The notes beneath the pieces are model-generated. The model was not told the DNA's origin. It did no database searches and worked only from the letters and a program-made list of their open reading frames with translations. The position numbers were made by a program, and so were the translations under genes. Below, in pieces: positions 1-7,729 of a stretch of DNA of 64,000 nt. The stretch is from Caldilineaceae bacterium bin5 (GTDB taxonomy: Bacteria > Chloroflexota > Anaerolineae > Caldilineales > Caldilineaceae). The DNA is taken from NCBI GenBank assembly GCA_002238445.1, contig MPML01000001.1, positions 248,001-312,000 on the forward strand, read 5' to 3'. The number at the start of each line of letters is the position of its first letter. Position 1 is the stretch's first letter.

Positions 1-675
1 GCCGCCGGCGGCAAAGTTTACGACCGGCAACCGATTCAGCTCGGCGGTCTCCTTTACCAGATCGTAGGGAGCCTGAATTTCTTTTGCGAAGGTGAAAAGC
101 TCGTCGGCATCCATTCTGCTGATGCGGCGGATGGCGCCGTTAACATTGCGCGCGTGGCGCACGGCCTCGACGACATCGCCGGTGCCGGCCTCGCCCTTGG
201 TGCGAATCATAGCGGCGCCTTCGGCAATGCGGCGCAGAGCTTCGCCCAGATTTCGGCAGCCGCACACGAACGGGATGGCAAAACTGTGTTTGTTGATGTG
301 ATGACTCTCGTCGGCCGGAGTCAGGACTTCACTTTCGTCGATATAATCTACGCCAAGCGCCTCCAGGATCTGTGCTTCTACAAAGTGGCCGATCCGTACT
401 TTGGCCATCACTGGGATTGTGACTGAAGCCATGATCTCTTTGATGAGGCGCGGGTCACTCATGCGCGCTACGCCACCGTCTTGGCGAATGTCAGCGGGAA
501 CACGTTCGAGGGCCATCACAGCGCAGGCGCCGGCTTCCTCGGCGATACGGGCCTGGTCTGCGGTGACCACATCCATGATGACGCCGCCCTTCAGCATCTG
601 CGCCAACCCGGCCTTGACGGCAAACGTTCCTCGTTCCACCTGACCATCGTTTTGCTGACCGTTCTTTGTACTCAT
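1..675 (-). CDS. pdxS: PdxS, PLP synthase lyase/synthase subunit (partial, 3' end beyond window)
   Basis: Pyridoxal 5'-phosphate synthase subunit that condenses ribose-5-phosphate, glyceraldehyde-3-phosphate and PdxT-supplied ammonia. I translated the minus strand from the ATG at 675: 225 codons, open to the window edge. It shows the PdxS landmarks [39 protein letters not shown] (active-site Lys) and [11 protein letters not shown] (second catalytic Lys and phosphate loop), and runs off the edge at PVVNFAAGG. An AAGGAGG ribosome-binding site lies 10 nt upstream of the start. The last 70 or so residues and any pdxT partner lie left of the window. Identity is near certain from these motifs. Confidence 0.95.
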   Translation of the reverse strand, partial: MSTKNGQQNDGQVERGTFAVKAGLAQMLKGGVIMDVVTADQARIAEEAGACAVMALERVPADIRQDGGVARMSDPRLIKEIMASVTIPVMAKVRIGHFVEAQILEALGVDYIDESEVLTPADESHHINKHSFAIPFVCGCRNLGEALRRIAEGAAMIRTKGEAGTGDVVEAVRHARNVNGAIRRISRMDADELFTFAKEIQAPYDLVKETAELNRLPVVNFAAGG

Positions 676-1086
676 AGGTCTGTGCCTCCTTGGTTGACAC
701 AACGGGACAAAATTGCTTCCTGCTGCGCAGTCAGGGATAAACACTGGACCCAGCCTGAATAATCCCTTTGCGCTCGATACTGATTTCTGTTATTGTAGTC
801 AAAAGCCCCCTGATTTTCCAACTTCGCAAAACCCACAAATTCATGCAGAATATTCTGTATGGCCGATCCATGACTTGGCCTGGACGAGGAGTGACTATTT
901 TGGGCAATATTTACAATAGGGGCTGACTTTCTATTGTGCAGACTGCCCATAGGTATTTGGGCTTTAGTTCGGGGATTATTATTCGGGTGGCCGAAGGCGT
1001 TTTCCGCTGGGGGTCACTTCACCACTATTACCCCACAAGAGCTTTTTGGACAGCAGGTTTTGCCTGCAAGAGGAGGAACTGTGTAA
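676..1086. other. Divergent intergenic region pdxS/amtB, with a 12-bp palindrome
   Basis: This 411-bp gap has no convincing ORF. It holds the pdxS promoter candidate and a perfect 12-bp palindrome, CAGAATATTCTG (846-857), upstream of that promoter. A small hairpin (GCAGG/CCTGC with a TTTTG loop) lies just before the amtB ribosome-binding site near 1051-1065. I could not pick a clear amtB promoter. The palindrome could be an operator for either gene; this is only a guess. Confidence 0.4.
792..821 (-). promoter_or_regulatory. Probable pdxS promoter
   Basis: Read on the minus strand, TTGGAA (816-821), 18 bp, then TACAAT (792-797). The -10 matches sigma70 consensus at 5 of 6 positions. It would start transcription about 110 nt before the pdxS ATG. 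Assigned by eye only. Confidence 0.4.
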
Positions 1087-2295
1087 ATGGATGGCATCAA
1101 CTCAGGAGATACTGCCTGGATCATCGTCGCCACCGCATTGGTGCTGATGATGACGCCGGCGTTAGGATTTTTCTATGGCGGTATGGTACGCCGTAAGAAC
1201 ATTCTCTCCACCCTCAACTTAAGTTTCATCACGATTGGCCTCATCAGCATTCAGTGGGTCATTATTGGCTACAGCCTGGCATTTGGAGATAGTGTGGCCG
1301 GGCTGGTTGGCGGCCTCAACTACATAGGGCTGTCGAATGTCGGTGTGGAGGCGCTGGAAGGGCTATCCATTCCCCACCTGCTCTTTGTCGCATTCCAGAT
1401 GACGTTCGCCATAATCACGCCCGCGCTGATTTCCGGCACATTTGTGGAACGTATTCGCTTCAAGGTGTACCTGGTGTTTGCGGTTGTGTGGGCCACACTC
1501 GTCTATGATCCGGTCTGCCACTGGGCTTGGGGCGGCGGCATTTTTGCGCGCTGGGGCGCATTGGACTTTGCCGGCGGGACGGTTGTACACATCACGGCCG
1601 GTTTCTCAGCGCTTGCCTTTGCTATGGCGATTCGCAAGCGCAAAGGATTCGGTCAGATTGCGATTGAGCCGCACAATATCGCCTTTACTGTTCTGGGAGC
1701 GGGTCTGCTGTGGGTCGGCTGGTTTGGCTTTAACGGCGGCAGCGCCTTGGCAGCCAATGGTCAGGCTGTGCAGGCGCTGATGAACACTAACACGGCGGCA
1801 GCAGCAGCGGCCGTAGTTTGGATGTTCTTGTCTTGGCGTGACAACAAGCCTAGCGTGCTGGGGATCGTAACCGGAGCGGTTGTGGGCCTGGTGGCCATCA
1901 CACCGGCGGCCGGCTTCGTCACGCCGATGGCCGCGCTTCTGATCGGCGCGATTGCAGCGCCCGTCAGCTATTACAGCATCGACTTTCGTGAAAAGAAGGG
2001 TCTGGACGAGAGCCTGGACGTATGGGCCTGTCACGGCATGGCCGGTACATGGGGAGCTCTGGCAACCGGGCTCTTTGCGACGGCAGCTGTCGGCGGAACC
2101 GATGGCCTGTTCTATGGCAACCCCACGCAATTCGGCATTCAATTGGCGACGGTGGTGGTGACTATCGCCTACTCGTTCATAATTACATACCTGTTGACCA
2201 AAATCCTGGACGCGGTTTGGGGCCTGGCGGTTACCGAGCAGGAAGAGGAGATTGGGCTGGACATTAGTGAGCATGGCGAACGGGCTTACGCGTGA
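1087..2295 (+). CDS. amtB: Ammonium transporter Amt
   Basis: Integral-membrane ammonium channel/transporter, 402 residues, the usual family length. It begins GDTAWIIVATALVLMMTPALG and continues with the family motif FFYGGMVRRKN. The twin pore histidines are visible: His168 in GGTVVHITAGFSAL and His316 in VWACHGMAGTWGALATG. The family HWAWGGG segment and the nearby DFAGG aspartate are also present. GAGGAGG precedes the ATG by about 8 nt. Two PII genes follow on the same strand, the classic amtB-glnK arrangement in which PII docks on the cytoplasmic face and blocks the channel when nitrogen is plentiful. No N-terminal signal peptide is evident. Confidence 0.96.
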   Translation: MDGINSGDTAWIIVATALVLMMTPALGFFYGGMVRRKNILSTLNLSFITIGLISIQWVIIGYSLAFGDSVAGLVGGLNYIGLSNVGVEALEGLSIPHLLFVAFQMTFAIITPALISGTFVERIRFKVYLVFAVVWATLVYDPVCHWAWGGGIFARWGALDFAGGTVVHITAGFSALAFAMAIRKRKGFGQIAIEPHNIAFTVLGAGLLWVGWFGFNGGSALAANGQAVQALMNTNTAAAAAAVVWMFLSWRDNKPSVLGIVTGAVVGLVAITPAAGFVTPMAALLIGAIAAPVSYYSIDFREKKGLDESLDVWACHGMAGTWGALATGLFATAAVGGTDGLFYGNPTQFGIQLATVVVTIAYSFIITYLLTKILDAVWGLAVTEQEEEIGLDISEHGERAYA

Positions 2296-2420
2296 CTAGC
2301 GAGGCAAGGCGGAGAAAGTGTTGTGAGTGAAAGCGAATTTCATGCAGGTGAGAGTGGCGTAGGTGAAGGTAGTGAAGCTGAAGGTAGTGAGAGCGAAGAG
2401 CCATAACCTCCTTCTTGCGT

Positions 2421-2450
2421 CAGGGTCGTGCGGCTCGTCGCACGACCCTG
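2421..2450. other. Strong hairpin between amtB and the first PII gene
   Basis: Perfect 12-bp inverted repeat: CAGGGTCGTGCG (2421-2432), 6-nt loop, CGCACGACCCTG (2439-2450). It is followed by AAAATGG, so it has no U-tract and is not a canonical terminator. It sits 46 bp before the first PII start codon. It may stabilise mRNA ends or tune amtB against PII expression. The spacer before it (2296-2420) contains short GAAGGTAGTGA repeats. Confidence 0.6.
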
Positions 2451-2496
2451 AAAATGGCCGCGGAAGACTCCTCTTTCGATGTAGAGGAGAGGAGCG

Positions 2497-2940
2497 ATGT
2501 TCAAGAAGGTTGAAGCCTACGTTCGACTCGAAAAACTGACTGAAGTCAGGGCGGCACTTGTGGAGATTGGTGTCCCTGCCATAGATACTGTTGAGGTGCA
2601 GGGGCACGGTAGACAGACCGGCATCAGGTTGGCCGGGCGGCATAGCAGCTACACTGTGGATACACTGCCCCGCATTCGTTTGGTCGCGGTGGTGGACGAA
2701 GAAGACGTCGAACGGGTCGTAGCGGCGATCCGGGAGGCGGCCGCGACAGGGACGCAGGGCGACGGTGCCATCTATATTTGCCCCATGGAGAATCTGGTCC
2801 GCATCAGCACAGGTGAAGAAGGCGACGAAGTGCTGGTCTATGAAGGAGACATCGACATACAGGGAATCATTTCGCCTCCCCCTGACCTCAGTGATCTCTT
2901 TGCGTTCTACCTGGAAAGAAAGTACCGGATAGATGAATGA
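2497..2940 (+). CDS. PII-family nitrogen regulator (atypical, C-terminally extended)
   Basis: PII signal protein of 147 residues; typical members have about 112. The start FKKVEAYVRLEKL and the T-loop region VEVQGHGRQTG are PII-like. Residues equivalent to Gln39, Ser49 and Tyr51 are kept (Q40, S50, Y52). Two residues usually needed to hold ATP phosphates are changed: Lys90 is Ala91 (GDGAIY) and Arg103 is Ser104 (VRISTGE). A tail of about 25 residues follows the normal end, after YEGDIDIQGI. An AGGAG-type site lies just before the ATG. The position behind amtB suggests it controls the transporter. Effector binding is uncertain given the substitutions. Confidence 0.9.
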   Translation: MFKKVEAYVRLEKLTEVRAALVEIGVPAIDTVEVQGHGRQTGIRLAGRHSSYTVDTLPRIRLVAVVDEEDVERVVAAIREAAATGTQGDGAIYICPMENLVRISTGEEGDEVLVYEGDIDIQGIISPPPDLSDLFAFYLERKYRIDE

Positions 2941-2999
2941 GAGAAATCATTCCCTGACATGTTCGAGAGAGCTACTTTCGACACACAGGAGAAAAGGCG

Positions 3000-3392
3000 G
3001 TGTTAAAAAAGATTGAAGCGTACATCCGAACTGAGAAACTGGACGGTGTCAGGCTGGCTCTGCTTGAAATAGGTATCCCCGCTATCGATACTGTTGAGGT
3101 GCAGGGACACGGTCGCCAGAGCGGAATCAAACTGGCCGGGCGGCACAGCACCTATATCGTTGACACTCTGCCCCGCATTCAGGTGAATTTCGTGGTGGGT
3201 GAAGAGGACGTTCAACAGGCTGTTGACGCCATCCAGAGGACGGCTGCCACAGGCAACCAGGGTGATGGCGCCATCTTCATCTCCCCAGTGGAGAATCTTA
3301 TCCGTATCAGCACGGGCGAAGAAGGTGACGACGCGCTGACATACGAAGGCGAGATCGATATCGCCCAACACCAGGTAAGACGAGATGACTGA
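3000..3392 (+). CDS. PII-family nitrogen regulator, second paralogue
   Basis: 130-residue PII paralogue beginning at a GTG (3000), preceded by AGGAG. It is closely related to the previous gene: LKKIEAYIRTEKL, VEVQGHGRQSG, RHSTY, GDGAIF and IRISTGEEG. It therefore shares the same Lys90-to-Ala and Arg103-to-Ser changes and keeps the Ser49 and Tyr51 equivalents. Its tail is short and charged (AQHQVRRDD), unlike the first copy. The 59-bp spacing after the first PII and common direction suggest one amtB-PII-PII transcript. PII proteins are trimers, so mixed trimers are possible. It ends convergent with the ABC permease gene. Confidence 0.9.
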   Translation: MLKKIEAYIRTEKLDGVRLALLEIGIPAIDTVEVQGHGRQSGIKLAGRHSTYIVDTLPRIQVNFVVGEEDVQQAVDAIQRTAATGNQGDGAIFISPVENLIRISTGEEGDDALTYEGEIDIAQHQVRRDD

Positions 3393-3507
3393 ATCCCTGT
3401 CGCGCAGGTGCGCTTGACCGCTCACTGCAGACGGGGAATCACATCATTGCACATAATGGCGTTCATCCTCAGCAGGTCAGGCTGGCATCGCGCCGCGCCG
3501 CCAACAG

Positions 3508-4365
3508 TTACCCATGGCTAAGTGGGTTTCGTTTTTCCCAATAGCGCACTACCAACGACAGGCCGATTGTCATCACCAGATAGAGGAAGGCAACGACATT
3601 GTACGTTTCGAAGAAGCGAAACGTGCTGGTGGCGTAGAGCCTGCCCAGTTGCGTGATGTCCTGCACGCCAAGAACAGAGACCAGCGCCGAGTCTTTGAGC
3701 ATGGCGATGAAGTCGTTGCCCAGCGGGGGCAATACGCGCCGCACGGCCTGCGGTAGAATTACATGGCGCATGGCCTGGGCCCTGCTCATGCCCAGGCTGA
3801 GGGCAGCTTCCAACTGCCCCGTTTCCACGCTTTCGATGCCCGCCCGGAAGATTTCGGCGATGAACGCGCTATAGCCGATCACCAACGCCAGGATGGCCCT
3901 GCTTGTAAACGTGAGTTGGCGGATGCTGAACTCTGCCAGCGGCCTTCCCACTGCGCCGAGACCCAGCCTCTGTAGTTCCTCTCCTGCCATATTGAACAGT
4001 TCTACCAGCCCCGGGGCGCCGACAAACGCGATGTAGAAAAGTATCACGAGCATGGGCACGCCGCGGATAATCTCCACGTAGAACGAAGCCGCCTCGTATA
4101 ACCATCGATTGCGTGACACGCGGGCAAGACCAAAAGCCAGACCGACCAGCAGCGAAAAGCCAAACGCGACGAGGCAGACGTACGTGGTGACGCCGACGCC
4201 CTTGGAAACGGCGCTGAAGATCAGATTGTAATCTGCATCGGCCAACAGACTCCAGAGGAGTAGCACGCCCAGAAGCAGCGCGGCCAAAAGCCAATAGGGC
4301 AAGCGCGCGAAGTAGTCGGCGGGCGAACGCCGGCGAGGATGTTGGGGGGAGTCAGTTGCGGACAC
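3508..4365 (-). CDS. Amino-acid-type ABC transporter permease (HisM/GlnP family)
   Basis: Inner-membrane permease of a polar amino acid importer, 285 residues with several hydrophobic spans. The HisMQ-type N-terminal motif appears as [14 protein letters not shown]. The signature [17 protein letters not shown] is followed by the EAA loop [20 protein letters not shown], which contacts the ATPase. It lies 78 bp behind the binding-protein gene, with a strong hairpin between. It is the last gene of this minus-strand run; the next gene downstream converges. No ATPase gene is present in the window, so the partner must be encoded elsewhere. A ~25-residue soluble N-terminus precedes the first span. 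Confidence 0.93.
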   Translation of the reverse strand: MSATDSPQHPRRRSPADYFARLPYWLLAALLLGVLLLWSLLADADYNLIFSAVSKGVGVTTYVCLVAFGFSLLVGLAFGLARVSRNRWLYEAASFYVEIIRGVPMLVILFYIAFVGAPGLVELFNMAGEELQRLGLGAVGRPLAEFSIRQLTFTSRAILALVIGYSAFIAEIFRAGIESVETGQLEAALSLGMSRAQAMRHVILPQAVRRVLPPLGNDFIAMLKDSALVSVLGVQDITQLGRLYATSTFRFFETYNVVAFLYLVMTIGLSLVVRYWEKRNPLSHG

Positions 4366-4388
4366 GTGTGGGGAGCATGTTGAGTCCT

Positions 4389-4433
4389 AGCGCGCGGGGA
4401 GCTGGAGGCTTTGTAAACAACTCCCCGCGCGCT
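4389..4433. other. Intercistronic hairpin between binding protein and permease
   Basis: Perfect 13-bp GC-rich inverted repeat: AGCGCGCGGGGAG (4389-4401) and CTCCCCGCGCGCT (4421-4433), with a 19-nt loop. No U-tract follows on the minus strand. Such hairpins after binding-protein genes are known to protect upstream mRNA and keep permease levels lower. That role is inferred from position. Confidence 0.7.
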
Positions 4434-4443
4434 CGAAGCTGAA

Positions 4444-6081
4444 TCAGTTTGGATCGTACTGGAAGAACCACTTTACGTTCAGATATTCGTCATAGCCGTC
4501 GTCCTGCATGGTGCTGATGGCGGCGTTGAAGGGCGCGGTCCAGGTGCTGCCGGGCGTGAAGATGAAGCCGAAATCTTCGGTGGCGAGCGCCCCGCCGACG
4601 ATCTTGAGTTTCTCCGGGTTGGCGCCGATGTAGCCGCGCCCAGAGGCGGCGTCGACCAGCACCATGTCGACATCGCCGGTGATCAGCGCCTGCACCGATG
4701 CGCCGAAGCTGTCGAGCAGCTGGATGCGCGGGTTGGCCTCGTCTCCGTCGAGGATGTCGTAGACGGCGGTGTAAAAGCCGGTCGTGCCCGCTTGCGCGCC
4801 GATCAGCAGGGACGCGTCGGCAGCTAAGGCCTCGGGCGTGTCGAATCGATCTTCGTCGGCGCGTACCAGCATGAACTGCTGGCTGGTCATGTAGGCGTCG
4901 GAGAAGTCCACAACTTCGGCGCGTTCGGCGGTTATTGTGATGCCGTCCATGCCCACGTCGAACTGGCCTTCGGCGACAGCCTGGATCATCGCCTCCCAGG
5001 ATGTGACCTGCCAGTTGACGACACAGTTGAGGCGGCGGCAAATCTCGTTGACAGCGTCATATTCCCAGCCGGCGGCCTCGCCGCTGGCCGGGTCGATGAA
5101 GTTGAGGGGGATGTAGTCGTTGCCGGTTACCGCCACCACTTCCGCGCCGCCCATGTCCGGCAGGCTATCGTAAATATCCGGAGCGTTGGGATCCGTCAGG
5201 AAAAACCAGCGGGTATTCAGGTAATCCAGATAGCCGTCGGCCTTCATGGTGCTGATGGCGGCGTTGAAAGGTGCGGTCCAGGTGCTACCGGGCGTGAAGA
5301 TGAAGCCAAACTCTTCGGTAGCGAGCGCTCCGCCGACGATCTTGAGTTTCTCCGGGTTGGCGCCGATGTAACCGCGGCCCGAAGCGGCGTCGACCAGCAC
5401 CATGTCGACATCGCCGGTAATCAACGCCTGCACCGATGCGCCGAAGTTGTCGAGCAGCTGGATGCGCGGGTTGGCCTCGTCACCGTCAAGAATGTCGTAG
5501 ACGGCGGTGTAGAAGCCGGTCGTGCCCGCTTGCGCGCCGATCAGCAGGGACGCGTCGGCGGCTAAGGCCTCGGGCGTGTCGAAACGCTCTTCGTCGGCGC
5601 GCACCAGCATGAACTGCTGGCTGGTCATATACGCGTCCGAGAAGTCCACAACTTCGGCGCGTTCGGCGGTAATTGTGATGCCGTCCATGCCAACGTCGAA
5701 CTGGCCTTCGGCCACAGCCTGGATCATCGCCTCCCAGGATGTGACCTGCCAATTGACGACACAGTTGAGGCGGCGGCAGATTTCATTGACAGCGTCGTAT
5801 TCCCAGCCGACGGCCTCGCCGCTGGCGGGGTCGATAAAGTTGAGGGGCGTGTAGTCGTTGCCGGTTACCGCCACCACTTCCGCGCCACCCATGTCGGGCA
5901 GGTCGTAGACGACGTTGTGCATGCCGGCAGCCGGAGGTGAATCTGAACCGCCGCCGTCTGATTGTGCGCCTGAGGCACCGGAATCCGATGACGGCGCGGC
6001 TGGGACGCAGGCACTCAGTGCCAGCGACAGCAACAGGAAGGCAACCACAGTTCGGAAGATCGCTTGGTTTTCCCTTTTCAT
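4444..6081 (-). CDS. Tandem-duplicated amino-acid-binding lipoprotein (two SBP_bac_3 domains)
   Basis: Extracytoplasmic solute-binding protein of 545 residues holding two nearly identical family-3 binding domains. I chose the ATG at 6081 because GGAGAAAG precedes it and it opens a lipoprotein signal (LLLSLALSAC, Cys as lipid anchor); an upstream in-frame ATG at 6156 lacks this logic. Each unit runs from LPDMGGAEVVAVTGNDY to WFF..DPN, with the ligand-loop motif FDVGMDGITITAERAEVVDF. The units repeat with a period of 738 bp (246 codons), joined by a short linker (APDIYDS). Only about five residues differ before the final ~20, where eight more differ. Normal members carry one domain. It probably feeds the adjacent permease. 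Confidence 0.93.
   Translation of the reverse strand: MKRENQAIFRTVVAFLLLSLALSACVPAAPSSDSGASGAQSDGGGSDSPPAAGMHNVVYDLPDMGGAEVVAVTGNDYTPLNFIDPASGEAVGWEYDAVNEICRRLNCVVNWQVTSWEAMIQAVAEGQFDVGMDGITITAERAEVVDFSDAYMTSQQFMLVRADEERFDTPEALAADASLLIGAQAGTTGFYTAVYDILDGDEANPRIQLLDNFGASVQALITGDVDMVLVDAASGRGYIGANPEKLKIVGGALATEEFGFIFTPGSTWTAPFNAAISTMKADGYLDYLNTRWFFLTDPNAPDIYDSLPDMGGAEVVAVTGNDYIPLNFIDPASGEAAGWEYDAVNEICRRLNCVVNWQVTSWEAMIQAVAEGQFDVGMDGITITAERAEVVDFSDAYMTSQQFMLVRADEDRFDTPEALAADASLLIGAQAGTTGFYTAVYDILDGDEANPRIQLLDSFGASVQALITGDVDMVLVDAASGRGYIGANPEKLKIVGGALATEDFGFIFTPGSTWTAPFNAAISTMQDDGYDEYLNVKWFFQYDPN
4450..5908 (-). repeat. Direct tandem repeat, two 738-bp units inside the binding-protein gene
   Basis: The downstream unit (about 4450-5170) and the upstream unit (about 5171-5908) align base for base at an offset of 738 bp; for example CGCCACCACTTCCGCGCC occurs at 5131 and 5869. 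Scattered, mostly silent substitutions separate them. This points to a real, fairly recent in-frame duplication. Confidence 0.92.
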
Positions 6082-6155
6082 ACTTTCTCCATTCTTGTGT
6101 CGTCGATATCTTGGCTCAGGTGGGGCAGCATTTCTCGCCGGCTCGCTTGAGGGCA

Positions 6156-7037
6156 TCAGGCTGGCATTTGACGCTTGGTATGGGCGCGGCCGATGCGGGC
6201 GGTTTCGGGGTCGTGGCCGCCGATGACACGCACGCCGGCGTCAATTCTTTCCGTGATATTTTCGGCGGTGGCGGGTTGCAGAAAGGCGACGCCGTTGGCC
6301 TGGCACGCCGCCTTCACGCGTTCGCTTGCTTCCTGCATTTCCGGCGGCATCGGCTGTGGACGCCGCCGATAGCCCAGTGAAATGCTGAGGTCGCCCGGCC
6401 CCATCTCCGCAAATCCGATACCAGGGACTTCGAAGATCTCTTCGATGCGGGGCAGTGCGGCAACCGACTCAATCTTCAGACCCAGCAACAGCTCGCCTTC
6501 GGGGTTGAGGGGCCAGGGGTCAGCGGTATCAAGGTAGGTTTCATAGTCAACGCCCCAAATGGCGGCAGCAGACGGTTCGGAGCCAACGCCGCGCCGACCC
6601 TGCTGCAGACCTTCGCCGACGCCGATCTGATTGATCGGATAGCGACAGGATTCGACAAAGGCGGCGACCGCTTCGGGCGTTTCCGCCTGGCAGAGCAGAA
6701 TACCATGTACGCCCCGCGCCAAAATCTGTCGGAACTGCCAGGCATTGTACCGTACTATTTCAGCAGATGTGCCTTCGACCGGCGCTTCGACGATTACTGT
6801 GGGGGTGCGGTGTCCGCTGGCGGTCGGGCCGCCTTCGACCATCCCTTGCATATAACGTTCGAGACCGCCCAAATCGAAGGAGCCATGCTCCATTCCTACA
6901 TTTATGTAGTCGGACCAGATGGCGGCATCTTTTGCGCCCTGTTGGTGAGTCAGAACATGGCCGGTATGGGCGCCGCTGTAGTAGATCGGCTGGCCCTGAT
7001 TCAGTAGTTCTATTGCCCGGTTAACACGGTTGGCCAT
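6156..7037 (-). CDS. HpcH/HpaI aldolase/citrate lyase family protein
   Basis: 293-residue class II aldolase-like protein of the HpcH/HpaI family, which cleaves or forms 2-oxo acids with a divalent metal. Visible landmarks are LGLKIESVAALPRIEEI (metal-binding Glu) and GIGFAEMGPGDLSISLG (metal-binding Asp in the GPxDLS motif). AGGAGAAACCGA directly precedes the ATG. It lies 74 bp upstream of the binding-protein gene and 41 bp after the cupin gene, so all are probably cotranscribed. The substrate cannot be told from sequence. A residue pattern YRYPINQIGVGEG-like in related enzymes is present as CRYPINQIGVGEG. Confidence 0.88.
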   Translation of the reverse strand: MANRVNRAIELLNQGQPIYYSGAHTGHVLTHQQGAKDAAIWSDYINVGMEHGSFDLGGLERYMQGMVEGGPTASGHRTPTVIVEAPVEGTSAEIVRYNAWQFRQILARGVHGILLCQAETPEAVAAFVESCRYPINQIGVGEGLQQGRRGVGSEPSAAAIWGVDYETYLDTADPWPLNPEGELLLGLKIESVAALPRIEEIFEVPGIGFAEMGPGDLSISLGYRRRPQPMPPEMQEASERVKAACQANGVAFLQPATAENITERIDAGVRVIGGHDPETARIGRAHTKRQMPA

Positions 7038-7078
7038 TCGGTTTCTCCTAAGTGCATTGGAAAGTCGTTGGTGCCTGT

Positions 7079-7729
7079 CTAGCTGCCTTCATATTCGCGG
7101 CAGTCCACATTGAGCCATCCGGAGCGAAAGGGGTGCGCGGAGTCGGTGTCAGGATCGTAGCGGTGGCGCCAGATGCAGCCATTGTCGTTGCCCAGCAGAT
7201 GGAGCGAGACTGATGTACCGGGACTGGTCGTGCGGACACGGTGAATGTCATTTTCCGGCAGCAACTCGTAGAAGTCGCCTGGCCTCAGCGTCTGGCGCAC
7301 AGACATAGTCAGCTCGGCGTGGGATTCGTTGCGACCGTCGTCCTGGCGGGTAAAGACCTCTTCCTCCTGCTCGCCCTTGTATAGACCTACAAGCCCCCAG
7401 GCCAAATGATCATGCACGGGCGTCTGCGCGCCTGGAGGTACGACCAGGGCCGAAAATGCCAGGCCGCCATCGCCGGCACGATAGAGCAGCCACATGCCGA
7501 TGCCGCCCCCCATGCCGCTATCCTCGGATGGTACTTGGAATTTCTGCGGCAGCCAGGCCGGATCGGCCAGCAGGTCGACGAACTCAGGGCGGATCCTGGC
7601 TACGATCTTGCGGGGGTCCGATTCACGGGTGCGAGTGTCGTTTACTGCGCCGATGAAACGCCGCATTGGGAGATTGTCAAGCAGCCACTCATCTTCGAGG
7701 TGCGCGGGTGGTGGCGTTATTGTCGTCAT
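7079..7729 (-). CDS. Cupin protein of the cysteine dioxygenase-like family
   Basis: 216-residue cupin. The metal-binding core is seen in PPGAQTPVHDHLAWGLVGLY, where the HxH pair lies, and a later His in NDIHRVRT. This matches thiol dioxygenase-like proteins (cysteine or 3-mercaptopropionate dioxygenases), which oxidise thiols to sulfinic acids using Fe(II). I cannot tell the substrate, and the family also holds uncharacterised members. Its ATG overlaps the stop of the upstream methyltransferase (ATGA), indicating translational coupling. The neighbours suggest a small catabolic or modification pathway linked to an amino-acid-type importer. Confidence 0.75.
   Translation of the reverse strand: MTTITPPPAHLEDEWLLDNLPMRRFIGAVNDTRTRESDPRKIVARIRPEFVDLLADPAWLPQKFQVPSEDSGMGGGIGMWLLYRAGDGGLAFSALVVPPGAQTPVHDHLAWGLVGLYKGEQEEEVFTRQDDGRNESHAELTMSVRQTLRPGDFYELLPENDIHRVRTTSPGTSVSLHLLGNDNGCIWRHRYDPDTDSAHPFRSGWLNVDCREYEGS

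Noticed and set aside
3393..3507. Inverted repeat around TGAATCCC/GGGGAATCA as terminator between PII and permease
   Set aside because: The arms mismatch at two positions, are far apart and have no U-tract.
4444..6156. Possibility that the repeated binding domain is an assembly artefact
   Set aside because: The units differ by many scattered silent changes plus clustered C-terminal replacements, and the reading frame is kept, which a simple duplication error in assembly would not give. Long reads would still settle it.
6082..6156. Longer start for the binding lipoprotein
   Set aside because: The extra 25 residues would bury the lipoprotein signal; the ATG at 6081 has a proper ribosome-binding site.
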